Origin: Streptomyces flavochromogenes
GTDB lineage: Bacteria > Actinomycetota > Actinomycetes > Streptomycetales > Streptomycetaceae
Direction: 5' to 3'
Assembly (NCBI RefSeq): GCF_000717595.1
Contig: NZ_JNZO01000043.1
Location: 1 to 61,997 of the forward strand
Length of the DNA: 61,997 nucleotides
Shown: positions 35,603 to 44,222 of the stretch, piece after piece
Layout: each line of letters opens with the position of its first letter
Position numbering within the stretch: position 1 is the stretch's first letter
Program-made: the position numbers and the translations under genes
The notes under the pieces: model-generated
The model's database searches: none
Told to the model about the DNA's origin: nothing
What the model saw: the letters and a program-made list of their open reading frames with translations, nothing else

Positions 35603-35829
35603 GTGACCTCCCCCTGGTCGCCGACTTCGGCCGGTCCGGCCTGCAGTATGGCCGCAGGGGGCCGTCCGCACACCGGGATTGACTGGATCTTGTTCTTATC
35701 GTGCCGCATGCCCCCGGCACGTCCGCGGGCCAACCCCCCACTTCGAGGGGCGAATCCCCCCACTCTGAATACGTCGTCCGGCCGTGATCGGTTCCGTATC
35801 GGACATCGCTCGAACAGGTGAACATGCCT
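35603..35829. other. Upstream region of the GlnX-GlnH-PknG block
   Basis: A 227-bp gap carrying the promoter of the signalling operon (minus strand). It holds pyrimidine- and purine-rich stretches and one AT-richer segment near 35684-35702. I cannot assign -35 and -10 boxes with confidence and see no coding sequence. Confidence 0.4.
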
Positions 35830-35864
35830 GCGGGGCGCCTCCCCCGGCAGAGGAGACGCCCCGC
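35830..35864 (-). terminator. Hairpin terminator after the sugar operon
   Basis: GCGGGGCG and CGCCCCGC pair perfectly and the stem can extend with a few more bases around a purine/pyrimidine loop. It lies 22 bases beyond the stop codon of the BadF-type kinase, the last gene of the sugar operon. Confidence 0.75.
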
Positions 35865-35885
35865 GACCACACCCCCACGGGCCGC

Positions 35886-36869
35886 TCAGGCCCCGTAGTG
35901 CTCCCGCAGCCGGGCCGCCGCCTCCGGCCCCGCCGCCACCTCGTCCAGGGCGAGCAGCCCCGCCCCGAGGACCGGCGGCGCCGTCACGAAGCCGATCACC
36001 GCCTTCGGCGCCCGCTCGGCGAGGAGTTCACGGATCCTCTCCTCCAGCTGCGGATGCCGCGCGGCGAGCACGCTGCCGCCCAGCATCACCGGCGCCTCCT
36101 CGTCCAGGAGCCCGAGCCGCCCGAGCGCGACCGCCGACAGCGCGACGACCTCCTCGGCGAGCCGGTGCACCAGCGACAGCGCGACCGGGTCGCCGTCCGC
36201 GCTCACCCGGAACAGGACCGGCGTCAGCTCGTGCCGCCGCTCCAGGGGCACAAGACCCAGGTGCAGCGCCTCGATCAGCGCGTACATCGTCTCCAGACCG
36301 AAGTGCGCCGGCAGCGCACGGGCCAGCTCGGACGGCTCGCCGCGGCCGTCCTCGGCGCGCGCCGCGAACCAGAGCGCCTCCTCGGCCATGCCGCTGCCGC
36401 CGCCCCAGTCACCGGAGAGCTTGCCGATCGCGGGGAAGCGCGCGGTCCGGCCGTCCGGGGTCATCCCGACACAGTTGATGCCCGCCCCGCACACCACCGC
36501 GACACCGCGCGGCTCGTCGAGCCCGGCCCGCAGTATGGCGAAGGTGTCGTTGTGCACCCGCACCGACCGGCTCCAGCCCCTGCGCAGCAGTTCGGCCTGG
36601 AGGGCGGTCTCCTCGACGGGCAGGTCGGCGTTGGCGAGACACGCCGCGACATGGGCGAACGCGGGGGAGACGCCGGTGCCGCCGGCCTCCTCCCACGCCC
36701 GCCCGACGATCTCCGCCAGGGCGTCGACGGCCGTCTCCACCCCCACCACCGGCGGCTGGAACCCGCCGCCGCGCGCCGCGCCGAGGACGGTGCCGTCCGG
36801 GGCGAGGACCGCGACGTCGGTCTTGCTGTTCCCCGCGTCGATCGCGAGGAGGACGCCGTCCAGGTTCAC
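35886..36869 (-). CDS. BadF/BadG-type sugar kinase (N-acetylglucosamine-kinase-like)
   Basis: A 327-residue ASKHA-fold kinase. Phosphate motif 1 is LLAIDAGNSKTDVAVL (about 7-22) and phosphate 2 GVAVVCGAGINCVGM near 124-138, followed by GDWGGGSGMAEEAL, the BadF/GlcNAc-kinase loop. Adenosine motif APVMLGGSVLAARH lies near 265. It should phosphorylate a sugar taken up by the adjacent ABC importer; GlcNAc or a related sugar is a fair guess only. The GTG start overlaps the glycosidase stop (GTGA), so the two enzymes are translated together. Confidence 0.85.
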   Translation of the reverse strand: MNLDGVLLAIDAGNSKTDVAVLAPDGTVLGAARGGGFQPPVVGVETAVDALAEIVGRAWEEAGGTGVSPAFAHVAACLANADLPVEETALQAELLRRGWSRSVRVHNDTFAILRAGLDEPRGVAVVCGAGINCVGMTPDGRTARFPAIGKLSGDWGGGSGMAEEALWFAARAEDGRGEPSELARALPAHFGLETMYALIEALHLGLVPLERRHELTPVLFRVSADGDPVALSLVHRLAEEVVALSAVALGRLGLLDEEAPVMLGGSVLAARHPQLEERIRELLAERAPKAVIGFVTAPPVLGAGLLALDEVAAGPEAAARLREHYGA

Positions 36870-38131
36870 GCCCACGCGAGGTGCTCCCGGTTGTGTGCGA
36901 TCAGCCGGTCGGTGAGCCCGTCGGCGTACGCGTACTGACCCACCAGCGGGTGCGCGAGCAGCGCCTTGAACACCCGGTCCCGGCCGCCCCGCAGCGCCGC
37001 TTCGAGCGCCAGGGCCTCGTAGGCCGTGACGTTCGCGACGAGACCGGCGTACAGCGGGTCCAGCGGGGCGACCGGCAGCGGCGCGGCACCGTGGGCGCCG
37101 ACCGCGGCCTGCGTCTCGATGACGGCGTCGTCGGGGAGGAACGGCAGCGTGCCGTTGTTGTACGTGTTGACCACCTGGTACGGCGAACCGCCGCCGCCGA
37201 GCAGGGATGCCGCCAGGTCCACGGCCGCCTCCGAGTAGAAGGCGCCGCCGCGCTTGCCGAGCAGGGCCGGCTTCTCGTCGAGCGCCGGATCCCCGTACAT
37301 CTCCAGGAGTTCCTTCTCCATCGCGGCGACCTCGGCGGCCCGCGAGGGCTTGGTGCCGAGCTCCCGGACGACCTCGTCGTGCGCGTAGAAGTAGCGCAGG
37401 TAGTACGAGGGGACGACGCCGAGCCGGTCCAGGACGGGGCGCGGCAGCCGCAGGTCGTCGGCGATCGCGTCGCCGTGCTCGGCGAGCAGCCGGGGCAGCA
37501 CGTTCTCGCCCTCGGGGCCCCCGACGCGTACGGCACGCTCCCAGGTCAGGTGGTTGAGCCCGACGTGGTCCAGGTGGACCTCGGACGGGGCGACGCCGAG
37601 GAGCCCGGCGAACTTCCGCTGGAAGCCGATGGCCACGTTGCACAGGCCGACGGCCTTGTGGCCGGCCTGGAGCAGCGCGCGCGTGACGATGCCGACCGGG
37701 TTGGTGAAGTCGATGATCCAGGCGTCCGGGTTGGCGCGGCGGACCCGCTCCGCGATGTCCAGGACGACCGGGACCGTGCGCAGCGCCTTGGCGAGACCGC
37801 CGGCGCCGGTGGTCTCCTGGCCGACGCAGCCGCACTCCAGCGGCCAGGTCTCGTCCTGTTCGCGGGCGGCCTGCCCGCCGACCCGCAGCTGGAGCAGGAC
37901 GGCGTCGGCGCCCTCGACCCCGGCGTCGAGGTCGGAGGTGGTGGTGATCTTTCCCTCGTGGTCCTGCTTGGCGAAGATCCGCCGGGCGAGACCGCCGACC
38001 AGGTCGAGCCGGTCCGCGGCCGGGTCGACGAGGACGAGTTCGGTGAGGGGCAGGGTGTCGCGCAGCCGCGCGAATCCGTCGATCAGTTCGGGGGTGTAGG
38101 TGGAACCGCCCCCCACGACAGTGAGCTTCAT
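36866..38131 (-). CDS. Glycoside hydrolase family 4 (6-phospho-beta-glucosidase type)
   Basis: A 421-residue GH4 enzyme, which needs NAD+ and a divalent metal and works by redox-assisted elimination. The nucleotide motif VVGGGSTYTPELIDG is at 5-19. CGCVGQETTGAGG (about 101-113) and DFTNPVGIVTRA (about 142-153) are family signatures. GLCNV and VGLNHLTW carry the metal-binding Cys and His. The protein has the usual length for the group. Most GH4 beta-glucosidases act on phosphorylated disaccharides delivered by PTS; here the neighbours are an ABC importer and a kinase. GH4 stop and kinase start overlap. Confidence 0.92.
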   Translation of the reverse strand: MKLTVVGGGSTYTPELIDGFARLRDTLPLTELVLVDPAADRLDLVGGLARRIFAKQDHEGKITTTSDLDAGVEGADAVLLQLRVGGQAAREQDETWPLECGCVGQETTGAGGLAKALRTVPVVLDIAERVRRANPDAWIIDFTNPVGIVTRALLQAGHKAVGLCNVAIGFQRKFAGLLGVAPSEVHLDHVGLNHLTWERAVRVGGPEGENVLPRLLAEHGDAIADDLRLPRPVLDRLGVVPSYYLRYFYAHDEVVRELGTKPSRAAEVAAMEKELLEMYGDPALDEKPALLGKRGGAFYSEAAVDLAASLLGGGGSPYQVVNTYNNGTLPFLPDDAVIETQAAVGAHGAAPLPVAPLDPLYAGLVANVTAYEALALEAALRGGRDRVFKALLAHPLVGQYAYADGLTDRLIAHNREHLAWA

Positions 38132-38139
38132 GGTGTGAG

Positions 38140-39036
38140 TCAGCCCTTCACTCCGGTCAGTGTGACTCCCTCGACGAACGCCTTCTGGGCGAAGAAGAAG
38201 ACGAGGATCACAGGGGCCATGACCAGGACGGTCGCGGCCATGGTCAGATTCCAGTCGGTGTGGTGCGCGCCCTTGAAGGACTCCAGGCCGTAGCTGAGCG
38301 TCCAGGCACCCGGGTTCTCCGAGGCGTAGATCTGCGGCCCGAAGTAGTCGTTCCAGCTGTAGAAGAACTGGAAGAGAGCGACGGCGGCGACACCGGGCTT
38401 CGCCATCGGGAGCACGATTCGGATCAGGGTGCGGAACTCTCCGCAGCCGTCGATCCTCGCGGCCTCGACGTACTCGTTCGGGATGGTCAGCAGGAACTGG
38501 CGCAGCAGGAAGATGGCGAAGGCGTCACCGAAGGCCATCGGGATGATGAGCGGCCACAGGGTGCCGGACAGGTCCATCTGCTTGGCCCAGAACAGGTACA
38601 TCGGGATGATGATCACCTGCGGCGGCAGCATCATCATCGAGATGACGAGCAGCAGCGACAGATGCCGGCCGCGGAAGCGGAACTTGGCGAGCGCGTACGC
38701 CACGGGTATCGACGACACCACGACGAGGACGGTGCCGAGGCCCGCGTACAGCAGGGAGTTCCGCCACCAGGTGAGGAAGCCCTCGACCTGGAAGACCTTG
38801 ACGTAGTTGTCCCAGTGCCAGGAGTTCGGCGTCAGGTCCCGGGTGAGCGCCTGCTGGTCGCTCATCAGGGAGGTCAGGAAGACGAAGACGAACGGGAGCA
38901 CGAAGAACAGGGCTGCGGCGACGCCGAGCGAGTGCACGGCGATCCAGTGCAGCAGCGCCTTGCGGCCGGCCCGCTTCCGAGCGGGGCTCGGCGTGCGGTT
39001 CTCCGCGGCGCGGGCGGGAGCGGTTGCGGTCGTCAT
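38140..39036 (-). CDS. Sugar ABC transporter permease (MalG type)
   Basis: A 298-residue inner permease with six helices. After a basic leader comes the first helix (VAALFFVLPFVFVFLTSLM), and near residue 190-215 the EAA loop EYVEAARIDGCGEFRTLIRIVLP that meets the ATPase. It ends LVFFFAQKAFVEGVTLTGVKG, typical of MalG-type carbohydrate permeases. No ATPase gene is in the operon; Streptomyces importers of this kind share the general ATPase MsiK encoded elsewhere. It follows the MalF-type permease gene after three bases. Confidence 0.93.
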   Translation of the reverse strand: MTTATAPARAAENRTPSPARKRAGRKALLHWIAVHSLGVAAALFFVLPFVFVFLTSLMSDQQALTRDLTPNSWHWDNYVKVFQVEGFLTWWRNSLLYAGLGTVLVVVSSIPVAYALAKFRFRGRHLSLLLVISMMMLPPQVIIIPMYLFWAKQMDLSGTLWPLIIPMAFGDAFAIFLLRQFLLTIPNEYVEAARIDGCGEFRTLIRIVLPMAKPGVAAVALFQFFYSWNDYFGPQIYASENPGAWTLSYGLESFKGAHHTDWNLTMAATVLVMAPVILVFFFAQKAFVEGVTLTGVKG

Positions 39037-39039
39037 GTG

Positions 39040-40038
39040 TCAGTCACCCGAGCCGATCAGGCCGCCGCGCCGACGCATCAGGAGCGCGGTGAAGGCCATG
39101 GAGAAGGCGAAGAGCACCAGGGCCACGACGCAGGCGGCGCCGTAGTTGAACTGGCTGAAGCCGAGGCTGTAGACGAGCTGCGGGAGGGTCAGCGTGGAGT
39201 CGTCCGGGTAGCCGGGCTGGAAGGTCGCGCCGGAGCCGCCCATCACGCCCGAGGCGACCTTGGAGGCCACGATCGGCTGCGTGTAGTACTGCATCGCGCC
39301 GATGATCCCGGTGACGACCGCGAACAGCACGATCGGCGAGATGTTCGGCAGCGTGATGTAGCGGAACCGCTGCCACGCGGACACGCCGTCGAGCTCGGCG
39401 GCCTCGTACTGCTCCTTCGGTACGTCGAGCAGCGCGGCCATGAAGATGACCATGAGGTCGCCGACGCCCCACACGGCGAGGACGGTGAGGGCCGGCTTGG
39501 CCCAGTCCGCGTCGTTGAACCAGGAGGGGGCGGGGATGCCGACCGCCTCCAGGAGCGAGTTGACCGGGCCGGTACCGGGGTTGAGCAGGAAGACGAAGGC
39601 GAGCGTGGCCGCCACCGGCGGGGCCAGGTAGGGCAGGTAGAAGAGGGTGCGGAAGATCCCGGCGCCCGACTTGATCTTGATGATGAGCATGCCGATGCCG
39701 AGGCCGAAGACCACCCGGCAGGAGACCATCACGACGGCCAGCCAGAGGGTGTTCTGCATCGCCGGCCAGAACTTCGGCAGGTCGGAGAAGACGTACGTCC
39801 AGTTCTCCACGCCCCGCCAGGTCGGCGGGTTGAGGCCGTCGTACCGCATGAACGAGAAGTACAGCGTGGAGACGAGCGGATAGGCGAAGAAGAAGCCGAA
39901 TCCGATCAGCCAGGGCGACATGAACGCCAGGGTGCGGAGCGCGTTGCGCCGGCGCTTGGACCGGAGCGTGTTCCGTCCTCCGGGGGAGGCGGCGGCCGGG
40001 GCGGCCGCCTCCTTCGCGGGCAGGGTGTCCGTGCTCAT
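39040..40038 (-). CDS. Sugar ABC transporter permease (MalF type)
   Basis: A 332-residue permease with six helices: a 30-residue cytoplasmic tail, helix 1 (FMSPWLIGFGFFFAYPLVSTL) and the EAA loop EQYEAAELDGVSAWQRFRYITLP near 215-237. It pairs with the MalG-type subunit encoded three bases downstream to form the import channel fed by the lipoprotein encoded just upstream. The last helix is followed by RRRGGLIGSGD. Length is usual for the family. Confidence 0.93.
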   Translation of the reverse strand: MSTDTLPAKEAAAPAAASPGGRNTLRSKRRRNALRTLAFMSPWLIGFGFFFAYPLVSTLYFSFMRYDGLNPPTWRGVENWTYVFSDLPKFWPAMQNTLWLAVVMVSCRVVFGLGIGMLIIKIKSGAGIFRTLFYLPYLAPPVAATLAFVFLLNPGTGPVNSLLEAVGIPAPSWFNDADWAKPALTVLAVWGVGDLMVIFMAALLDVPKEQYEAAELDGVSAWQRFRYITLPNISPIVLFAVVTGIIGAMQYYTQPIVASKVASGVMGGSGATFQPGYPDDSTLTLPQLVYSLGFSQFNYGAACVVALVLFAFSMAFTALLMRRRGGLIGSGD

Positions 40039-40054
40039 GGGTGGGTTCCGGCCG

Positions 40055-41401
40055 TCACTTCGTCGCGGCGATGTCGCGGTCGATCTGCGCCGCGGTGTCC
40101 GCGAGGGCCTTCTTCAGGTCCGGGACCTGGCCCTTCTCGTACTTGTGGGCCAGCGCGGAGAGGGTCTCCTGGTAGCTGGCGCCGTTCACGGCGCCGTCCA
40201 TGGTGGTGGACTCGGGGTGCCGGGCGATCTCCAGGAAGGTCTTGAAGCGCGGGTCGAACTTCAGGTTCGGGGACTTCAGCGCCTCCAGGGTGGAGGGCAC
40301 GTTGCCGATGTCGTTGGCGAAGCCGACCACGGCGTCGGTGTCCGTGGTCATGTACTTGACCAGCTCCCAGGCCGCGTTCTGCTTCTTGCTCTGCGGGGCG
40401 ATGCCCATGATCGTGCCGGAGAGGTAGCCCTTGCCGTACTCGGCGATCTCGTCGTCGGCGACGGGCATCGGCGCGACGCCGACGTCGAAGCTCACGTTGG
40501 CCTTCTTGACGAAGTTCAGCCGCCATTCGCCGTCCAGCTGCATGGCGACCTGACCGGTGTGGAAGGGGTGCTTGGCGCCCCACTCGTCACCGAAGGTGGT
40601 GCGGTACTTGTCGAGCTTCTGGAACCCGCCCAGGGAGTCCACCAGGGACTTCTGGTACGTCATCATCTCGGCGAACGCCGGGTCCTTCGCGACGGTCGAC
40701 CGACCGTCCGCGTCGAAGTACCCGTTGTGCTTCCACTGCGACATGTAGTGCTCCACGACGGTCTCGTAGCCGAGGTAGTTCGGCATGAAGCCGAGCTGCT
40801 CGTAGGAGTCACCCTTGGGCTTGGTGAGCGTCTTGGCGACCTTGGCGAACTCGGACCAGGTCTTCGGCGGGGCCTCGGGGTCGAGACCGGCCGCCTTGAA
40901 GGCGTCCTTGTTGTAGTAGAGGCCGTACGCGTCGGAGAGCAGCGGCAGCGAGCAGCGCCTGCCCTCGAACTGCGTGTACTCCTGGAGGACCTTCGGGAAG
41001 ACCTTGTCGAGGTCCAGCTTGTCCTTCTCGATGAAGGGCTTGAGGTCCGCGAGCGCGCCCGAGGAACAGAACTTGCCGACGTTGGAGGTGGTGAAGGAGG
41101 AGACGACGTCGGGCCCGTTCGACCCGCCCGCGCGCAGCGCCTGGCCCAGCTTGTCGTCGTTGATGCCGCCGACGACCTTCACCTTGATGTTCGGGTGCGC
41201 CTTCTCGAAGCGGGCGACGTTGTCCGTGATCGCCTTCACCTCGGCGGGGTCCAGCCAGCCGTGCCAGAAGGTGATGGTGGTCTGGGCCTTGGGGTCGTCG
41301 GAGGCCGCGTTGTTCGCGGAGCCCGTACAGGCCGAGGCGAAGAGGGCTATCGAGGCGGTGGCGGCGAGCGCTGCGGCTGCTCTGCGCGGACGTACGGGCA
41401 T
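40055..41401 (-). CDS. Sugar-binding lipoprotein of an ABC importer
   Basis: A 448-residue family-1 binding protein. Signal peptide with lipobox FASAC (Cys25) anchors it in the membrane. The mature start TTITFWHGWLDPAEVKAITD and the loop KAHPNIKVKVVGG are standard for carbohydrate-binding proteins; QLDGEWRLNFV lies near residue 290. It delivers a sugar, probably a beta-linked disaccharide or amino sugar judging from the GH4 and kinase genes. The gene is second in the operon, 62 bp after the ROK regulator. Confidence 0.92.
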   Translation of the reverse strand: MPVRPRRAAAALAATASIALFASACTGSANNAASDDPKAQTTITFWHGWLDPAEVKAITDNVARFEKAHPNIKVKVVGGINDDKLGQALRAGGSNGPDVVSSFTTSNVGKFCSSGALADLKPFIEKDKLDLDKVFPKVLQEYTQFEGRRCSLPLLSDAYGLYYNKDAFKAAGLDPEAPPKTWSEFAKVAKTLTKPKGDSYEQLGFMPNYLGYETVVEHYMSQWKHNGYFDADGRSTVAKDPAFAEMMTYQKSLVDSLGGFQKLDKYRTTFGDEWGAKHPFHTGQVAMQLDGEWRLNFVKKANVSFDVGVAPMPVADDEIAEYGKGYLSGTIMGIAPQSKKQNAAWELVKYMTTDTDAVVGFANDIGNVPSTLEALKSPNLKFDPRFKTFLEIARHPESTTMDGAVNGASYQETLSALAHKYEKGQVPDLKKALADTAAQIDRDIAATK

Positions 41402-41463
41402 GACGGTGTCTCCCTGTGGCGGAGGCTTACGGGGGAAGGGGAACGTGTGGGGCGGTCGGTGGG

Positions 41464-42678
41464 TCAGCGCGAGGTGTCGAAGACCTCGGCGCGCGTGGTG
41501 GCGAGGGCGCTTTCGAGGGCGCCGCGCAGTACGGGGCGCCGGGGAACGGCGGCGAGGACCAGCCGTGGCCGGGAGGCGGCGAGGTCGGCGAGTTCGGACT
41601 GCACGCGCGCGCGGAGGGGTTCGCCGCCGGCGACGAGGACGTCACCGGACAGCACGATGAGTTCGGGGTCGAGGACGGCGACGATCGAGGAGAGTCCGAT
41701 GGCGACGCGCTCGGCGTACCGGTCGAGCAGCTCCGCGTACCGGGGGTCCTCGCCGTGCGCCTCGACGGCGTGCGCGAGCAGCCCGCTCGCGACCGCCACG
41801 TACGGCTGCTCGGGGGTGTCGATGCCGATGGCGCGGGCGATCCGGGGCACGGCCTGGACGCCGGCGAGCTCCTGGAAGCCGCCGGAGTTGGCCTTGGTGA
41901 CCTGCCGTACGAGCGGGGTGCCGGGCACGGGCAGGAAGCCGACCTCGCCGGCGCCGCCGGTGAAGCCGCGGTGCAGCCGCCCGCCGAGGACGAGGGCGGC
42001 GCCGAGGCCCTCCTCGTTCCACAGCAGGACGAAGTCCGTGTGACCGCGGGCCGCGCCGACACGCTGCTCGGCGACGGCGACGAGGTTGACGTCGTTCTCG
42101 TACTCGAACGGCATCGGCAGGACGGCGGCCAGCTCCTCCAGGAGCGTGGGGGAGTGCCAGCCGGGCAGGTGGGAGGCGTACCGCAGGCGTCCGGTGGCCG
42201 GGTCGAAGGCGCCGGGGGTGCCGATGACCAGGCGCCGGACGTCCTCGCGGGTGATCCCGGCCGCCTTGACGGCCCCGTCGAGGGCGTCGGTGACCTGGCG
42301 GACGACGCCGGAGGCGGCGCGGCCGGGGGTGCGGAGCTCGTACTCGCCGACGATCTCGCCCGCGATGTCGGTGACGGCGGCGTGGATGCGGAACGGGTTG
42401 ACGTCGAGTCCGGCGGCGTACGCGGCCCGCGCGTTCACCGCGTAGAGCTGGGCGTTCGGTCCGGGCCGGCCCGCGGTGGTGCCGGTGGCGACGACGAGAC
42501 CGGCCGCTTCGAGGCGGGCGAGCAGCTGGGAGGCGGTCGGTTTGGACAGGCCGGTGAGCTTGCCGATCCGGGTCCGCGAGAGGGGGCCGTGCTCCAGGAG
42601 CAGGTCCAGGGCGGCGCGGTCGTTCATGGCGCGCAGCACGCGTGGCGTGCCGGGGGTTCCCGGAGTCGTACCGGCCAT
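41464..42678 (-). CDS. ROK-family transcriptional regulator
   Basis: A 404-residue repressor. The N-terminal winged helix (about 15-75: LLEHGPLSRTRIGKLTGLSK, then PTASQLLARLEAAGLV) is followed by the ROK sugar-sensing domain (AAGLDVNPFRIHAAVTDIAG, then LVIGTPGAFDP, then GGAGEVGFLPV). The Cys-rich zinc site found in most ROK proteins after the GEVG motif is absent here. It should respond to the imported sugar or its phosphate. It is the first gene of the operon it probably controls, with a palindromic operator just upstream. Confidence 0.9.
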   Translation of the reverse strand: MAGTTPGTPGTPRVLRAMNDRAALDLLLEHGPLSRTRIGKLTGLSKPTASQLLARLEAAGLVVATGTTAGRPGPNAQLYAVNARAAYAAGLDVNPFRIHAAVTDIAGEIVGEYELRTPGRAASGVVRQVTDALDGAVKAAGITREDVRRLVIGTPGAFDPATGRLRYASHLPGWHSPTLLEELAAVLPMPFEYENDVNLVAVAEQRVGAARGHTDFVLLWNEEGLGAALVLGGRLHRGFTGGAGEVGFLPVPGTPLVRQVTKANSGGFQELAGVQAVPRIARAIGIDTPEQPYVAVASGLLAHAVEAHGEDPRYAELLDRYAERVAIGLSSIVAVLDPELIVLSGDVLVAGGEPLRARVQSELADLAASRPRLVLAAVPRRPVLRGALESALATTRAEVFDTSR

Positions 42679-42754
42679 GAGGTCGCACCTGCCCTTCGGT
42701 TACTGGTCGGGCCATTCTGCTGCCTCGCGGCGGCCCGTCTCTCCGACTCCACTG

Positions 42755-42785
42755 TTAGGAAAGTTTCCTATTCGGTGGGAGGAAA
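42755..42785 (-). promoter_or_regulatory. ROK operator: palindrome TTAGGAAA-G-TTTCCTAT plus extra half-site
   Basis: A 17-bp near-perfect palindrome (42755-42771) built from AGGAAA/TTTCCT, the half-site typical of ROK repressor operators. A third half-site AGGAAA follows at 42780-42785, so TTTCCT and AGGAAA also form a second inverted repeat with a ten-base gap. It lies 77 bp before the ROK start and would control the whole sugar operon. Confidence 0.8.
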
Positions 42786-42827
42786 ATAAGGCGGCCGTCA
42801 CGGGGCCGTCAATACCCGGGCACGCGA

Positions 42828-42869
42828 GACGCCCCCGAAGGCAACCAAAGCGTTACCTGCGGGGGCGTC
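42828..42869 (-). terminator. Hairpin terminator after the MscS gene
   Basis: GACGCCCCCG and CGGGGGCGTC form a perfect 10-bp stem around a 22-nt loop, 36 bases beyond the channel stop codon. Confidence 0.7.
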
Positions 42870-42904
42870 GCCCACGCGCGCGTTCCTCCTCGCGGAGGCC
42901 CCGT

Positions 42905-43966
42905 CTACTTGTTGAGGTCCGCCTTCGGCAGCGGGGTCGCCGCCGCCGACTGCGGCGAGGTCGCCGAGGCGAAGGCCGACGGCGCCGCCATGCCCGCGGT
43001 CGGGTCGGCGGCCGACTCCTCGGCCTGCGCCGGAAGCCCGCCCACGATCCGGATGCCGGCCCGGTCCAGGCCCTGCTTGATCCGCCAGCGCAGCTCGCGC
43101 TCCACGCCCAGCGCCTTCCCCGGCATCGTCTTCGCCGAGACCCGGACGGTCATCGAGTCGAGCAGCACCTCGCTGAGACCGAGCACCTCCACCGGACCCC
43201 AGAGGCGCTCGTTCCACGGCTCCTCCTTGGCCATGGACTCCGCCGCCTCGACGATCACGGACCTCACCCGGTCCAGGTCCTCCGTCGGCCGGACGGTCAC
43301 GTCCACGCCCGCCGTCGCCCAGCCCTGGCTCAGGTTCCCTATCCGCTTGATCTCGCCGTTGCGCACGTACCAGATCTCGCCGTCCACGCCGCGCAGCTTG
43401 GTCACCCGCAGACCGACCTCCACGACCTCGCCGGAGGCCACGCCCGCGTCGACCGAGTCACCCACGCCGTACTGGTCCTCCAGGATCATGAAGACACCCG
43501 ACAGGAAGTCCGTCACCAGGTTCCGCGCGCCGAAACCGATGGCCACACCGGCCACACCGGCCGAGGCGAGCAGCGGCGCCAGGTCGATCTTGAAGGCGCC
43601 CAGGATCATCAGCCCGGCCGTACCCAGGATCAGGAACGAAGCCACCGAACGCAGCACCGAACCGATCGCCTCCGAGCGCTGGCGCCGGCGCTCGGTGTTG
43701 ACGAGGAGACCGCCGAGGGCGGTCCCCTCCACCGCCTGCGCCGAACGGTTCATCCGCTCGATCAGCTTCGTCAGGGCCCGCCGGACGGCCATCCGCAGAA
43801 GCAGCGCGACGATCAGGATCAGCAGGATGCGCAGGCCCGTGTTCAGCCAGGTGGACCAGTTCTCCTCCACCCAGCTCGCCGCGTTCGTGGCCTTCTCCGC
43901 CGCCTCGTCGAGGGTCACCGGAATGGGCTCGGGTTCGGTGGCAGCCGCAAGGGCGGACCAAGACAC
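42905..43966 (-). CDS. Small-conductance mechanosensitive channel, MscS family
   Basis: A 353-residue channel with three helices: TM1 (41-60), TM2 (104-124) and pore-lining TM3 (128-160, with LLASAGVAGVAIGFGARNLV, the Gly/Ala-packed helix). The MscS beta domain starts at DQYGVGDSVDAG and the cytoplasmic cage continues to about 300. A low-complexity Ala/Ser tail follows. It opens on membrane tension to release solutes during osmotic downshift. I chose the GTG because GGAGG lies seven bases before it; the ATG six codons upstream contains that GGAGG and lacks its own site. Confidence 0.92.
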   Translation of the reverse strand: MSWSALAAATEPEPIPVTLDEAAEKATNAASWVEENWSTWLNTGLRILLILIVALLLRMAVRRALTKLIERMNRSAQAVEGTALGGLLVNTERRRQRSEAIGSVLRSVASFLILGTAGLMILGAFKIDLAPLLASAGVAGVAIGFGARNLVTDFLSGVFMILEDQYGVGDSVDAGVASGEVVEVGLRVTKLRGVDGEIWYVRNGEIKRIGNLSQGWATAGVDVTVRPTEDLDRVRSVIVEAAESMAKEEPWNERLWGPVEVLGLSEVLLDSMTVRVSAKTMPGKALGVERELRWRIKQGLDRAGIRIVGGLPAQAEESAADPTAGMAAPSAFASATSPQSAAATPLPKADLNK

Positions 43967-44089
43967 GGGAGGACCTCCAGGCATCGCGTACGCAGACCAT
44001 CCACAGTAACGGGGCGTCGGACATGGTCCCGTTGCTCTGTTCGAGGGAGAGACCGACCTCACCCGGGCAAAGAGTAAGGAGACATGCCG

Positions 44090-44158
44090 ATGTGGTCGAG
44101 AACACGCCGGGCCCGTCACCCCGATCCCGGTACGTGGTGGCGTTCCGACCAGGCATGA
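44090..44158 (+). CDS. Possible 22-residue leader peptide before the HNH gene
   Basis: AAGGAG lies eight bases before an ATG that opens a 22-codon frame (MWSRTRRARHPDPGTWWRSD then QA). It is Trp- and Arg-rich and ends 64 bp before the HNH start. Another ATG two codons earlier is too near the AAGGAG. There is no homologue I recognise and no attenuator hairpin is evident, so it may be a chance frame. Confidence 0.3.
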   Translation: MWSRTRRARHPDPGTWWRSDQA

Positions 44159-44222
44159 GGAGAGACTGAGAGCAGTTCGTCCCGGCGCGAGCCACGCGCC
44201 GCCGGCGTCATAGGAGGCATCC

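Noticed and set aside
42911..44009. Plus-strand open frames opposite MscS
   Set aside because: Ser/Thr/Arg-rich shadow frames; MscS has clear helices, the family pore helix and a strong ribosome-binding site.
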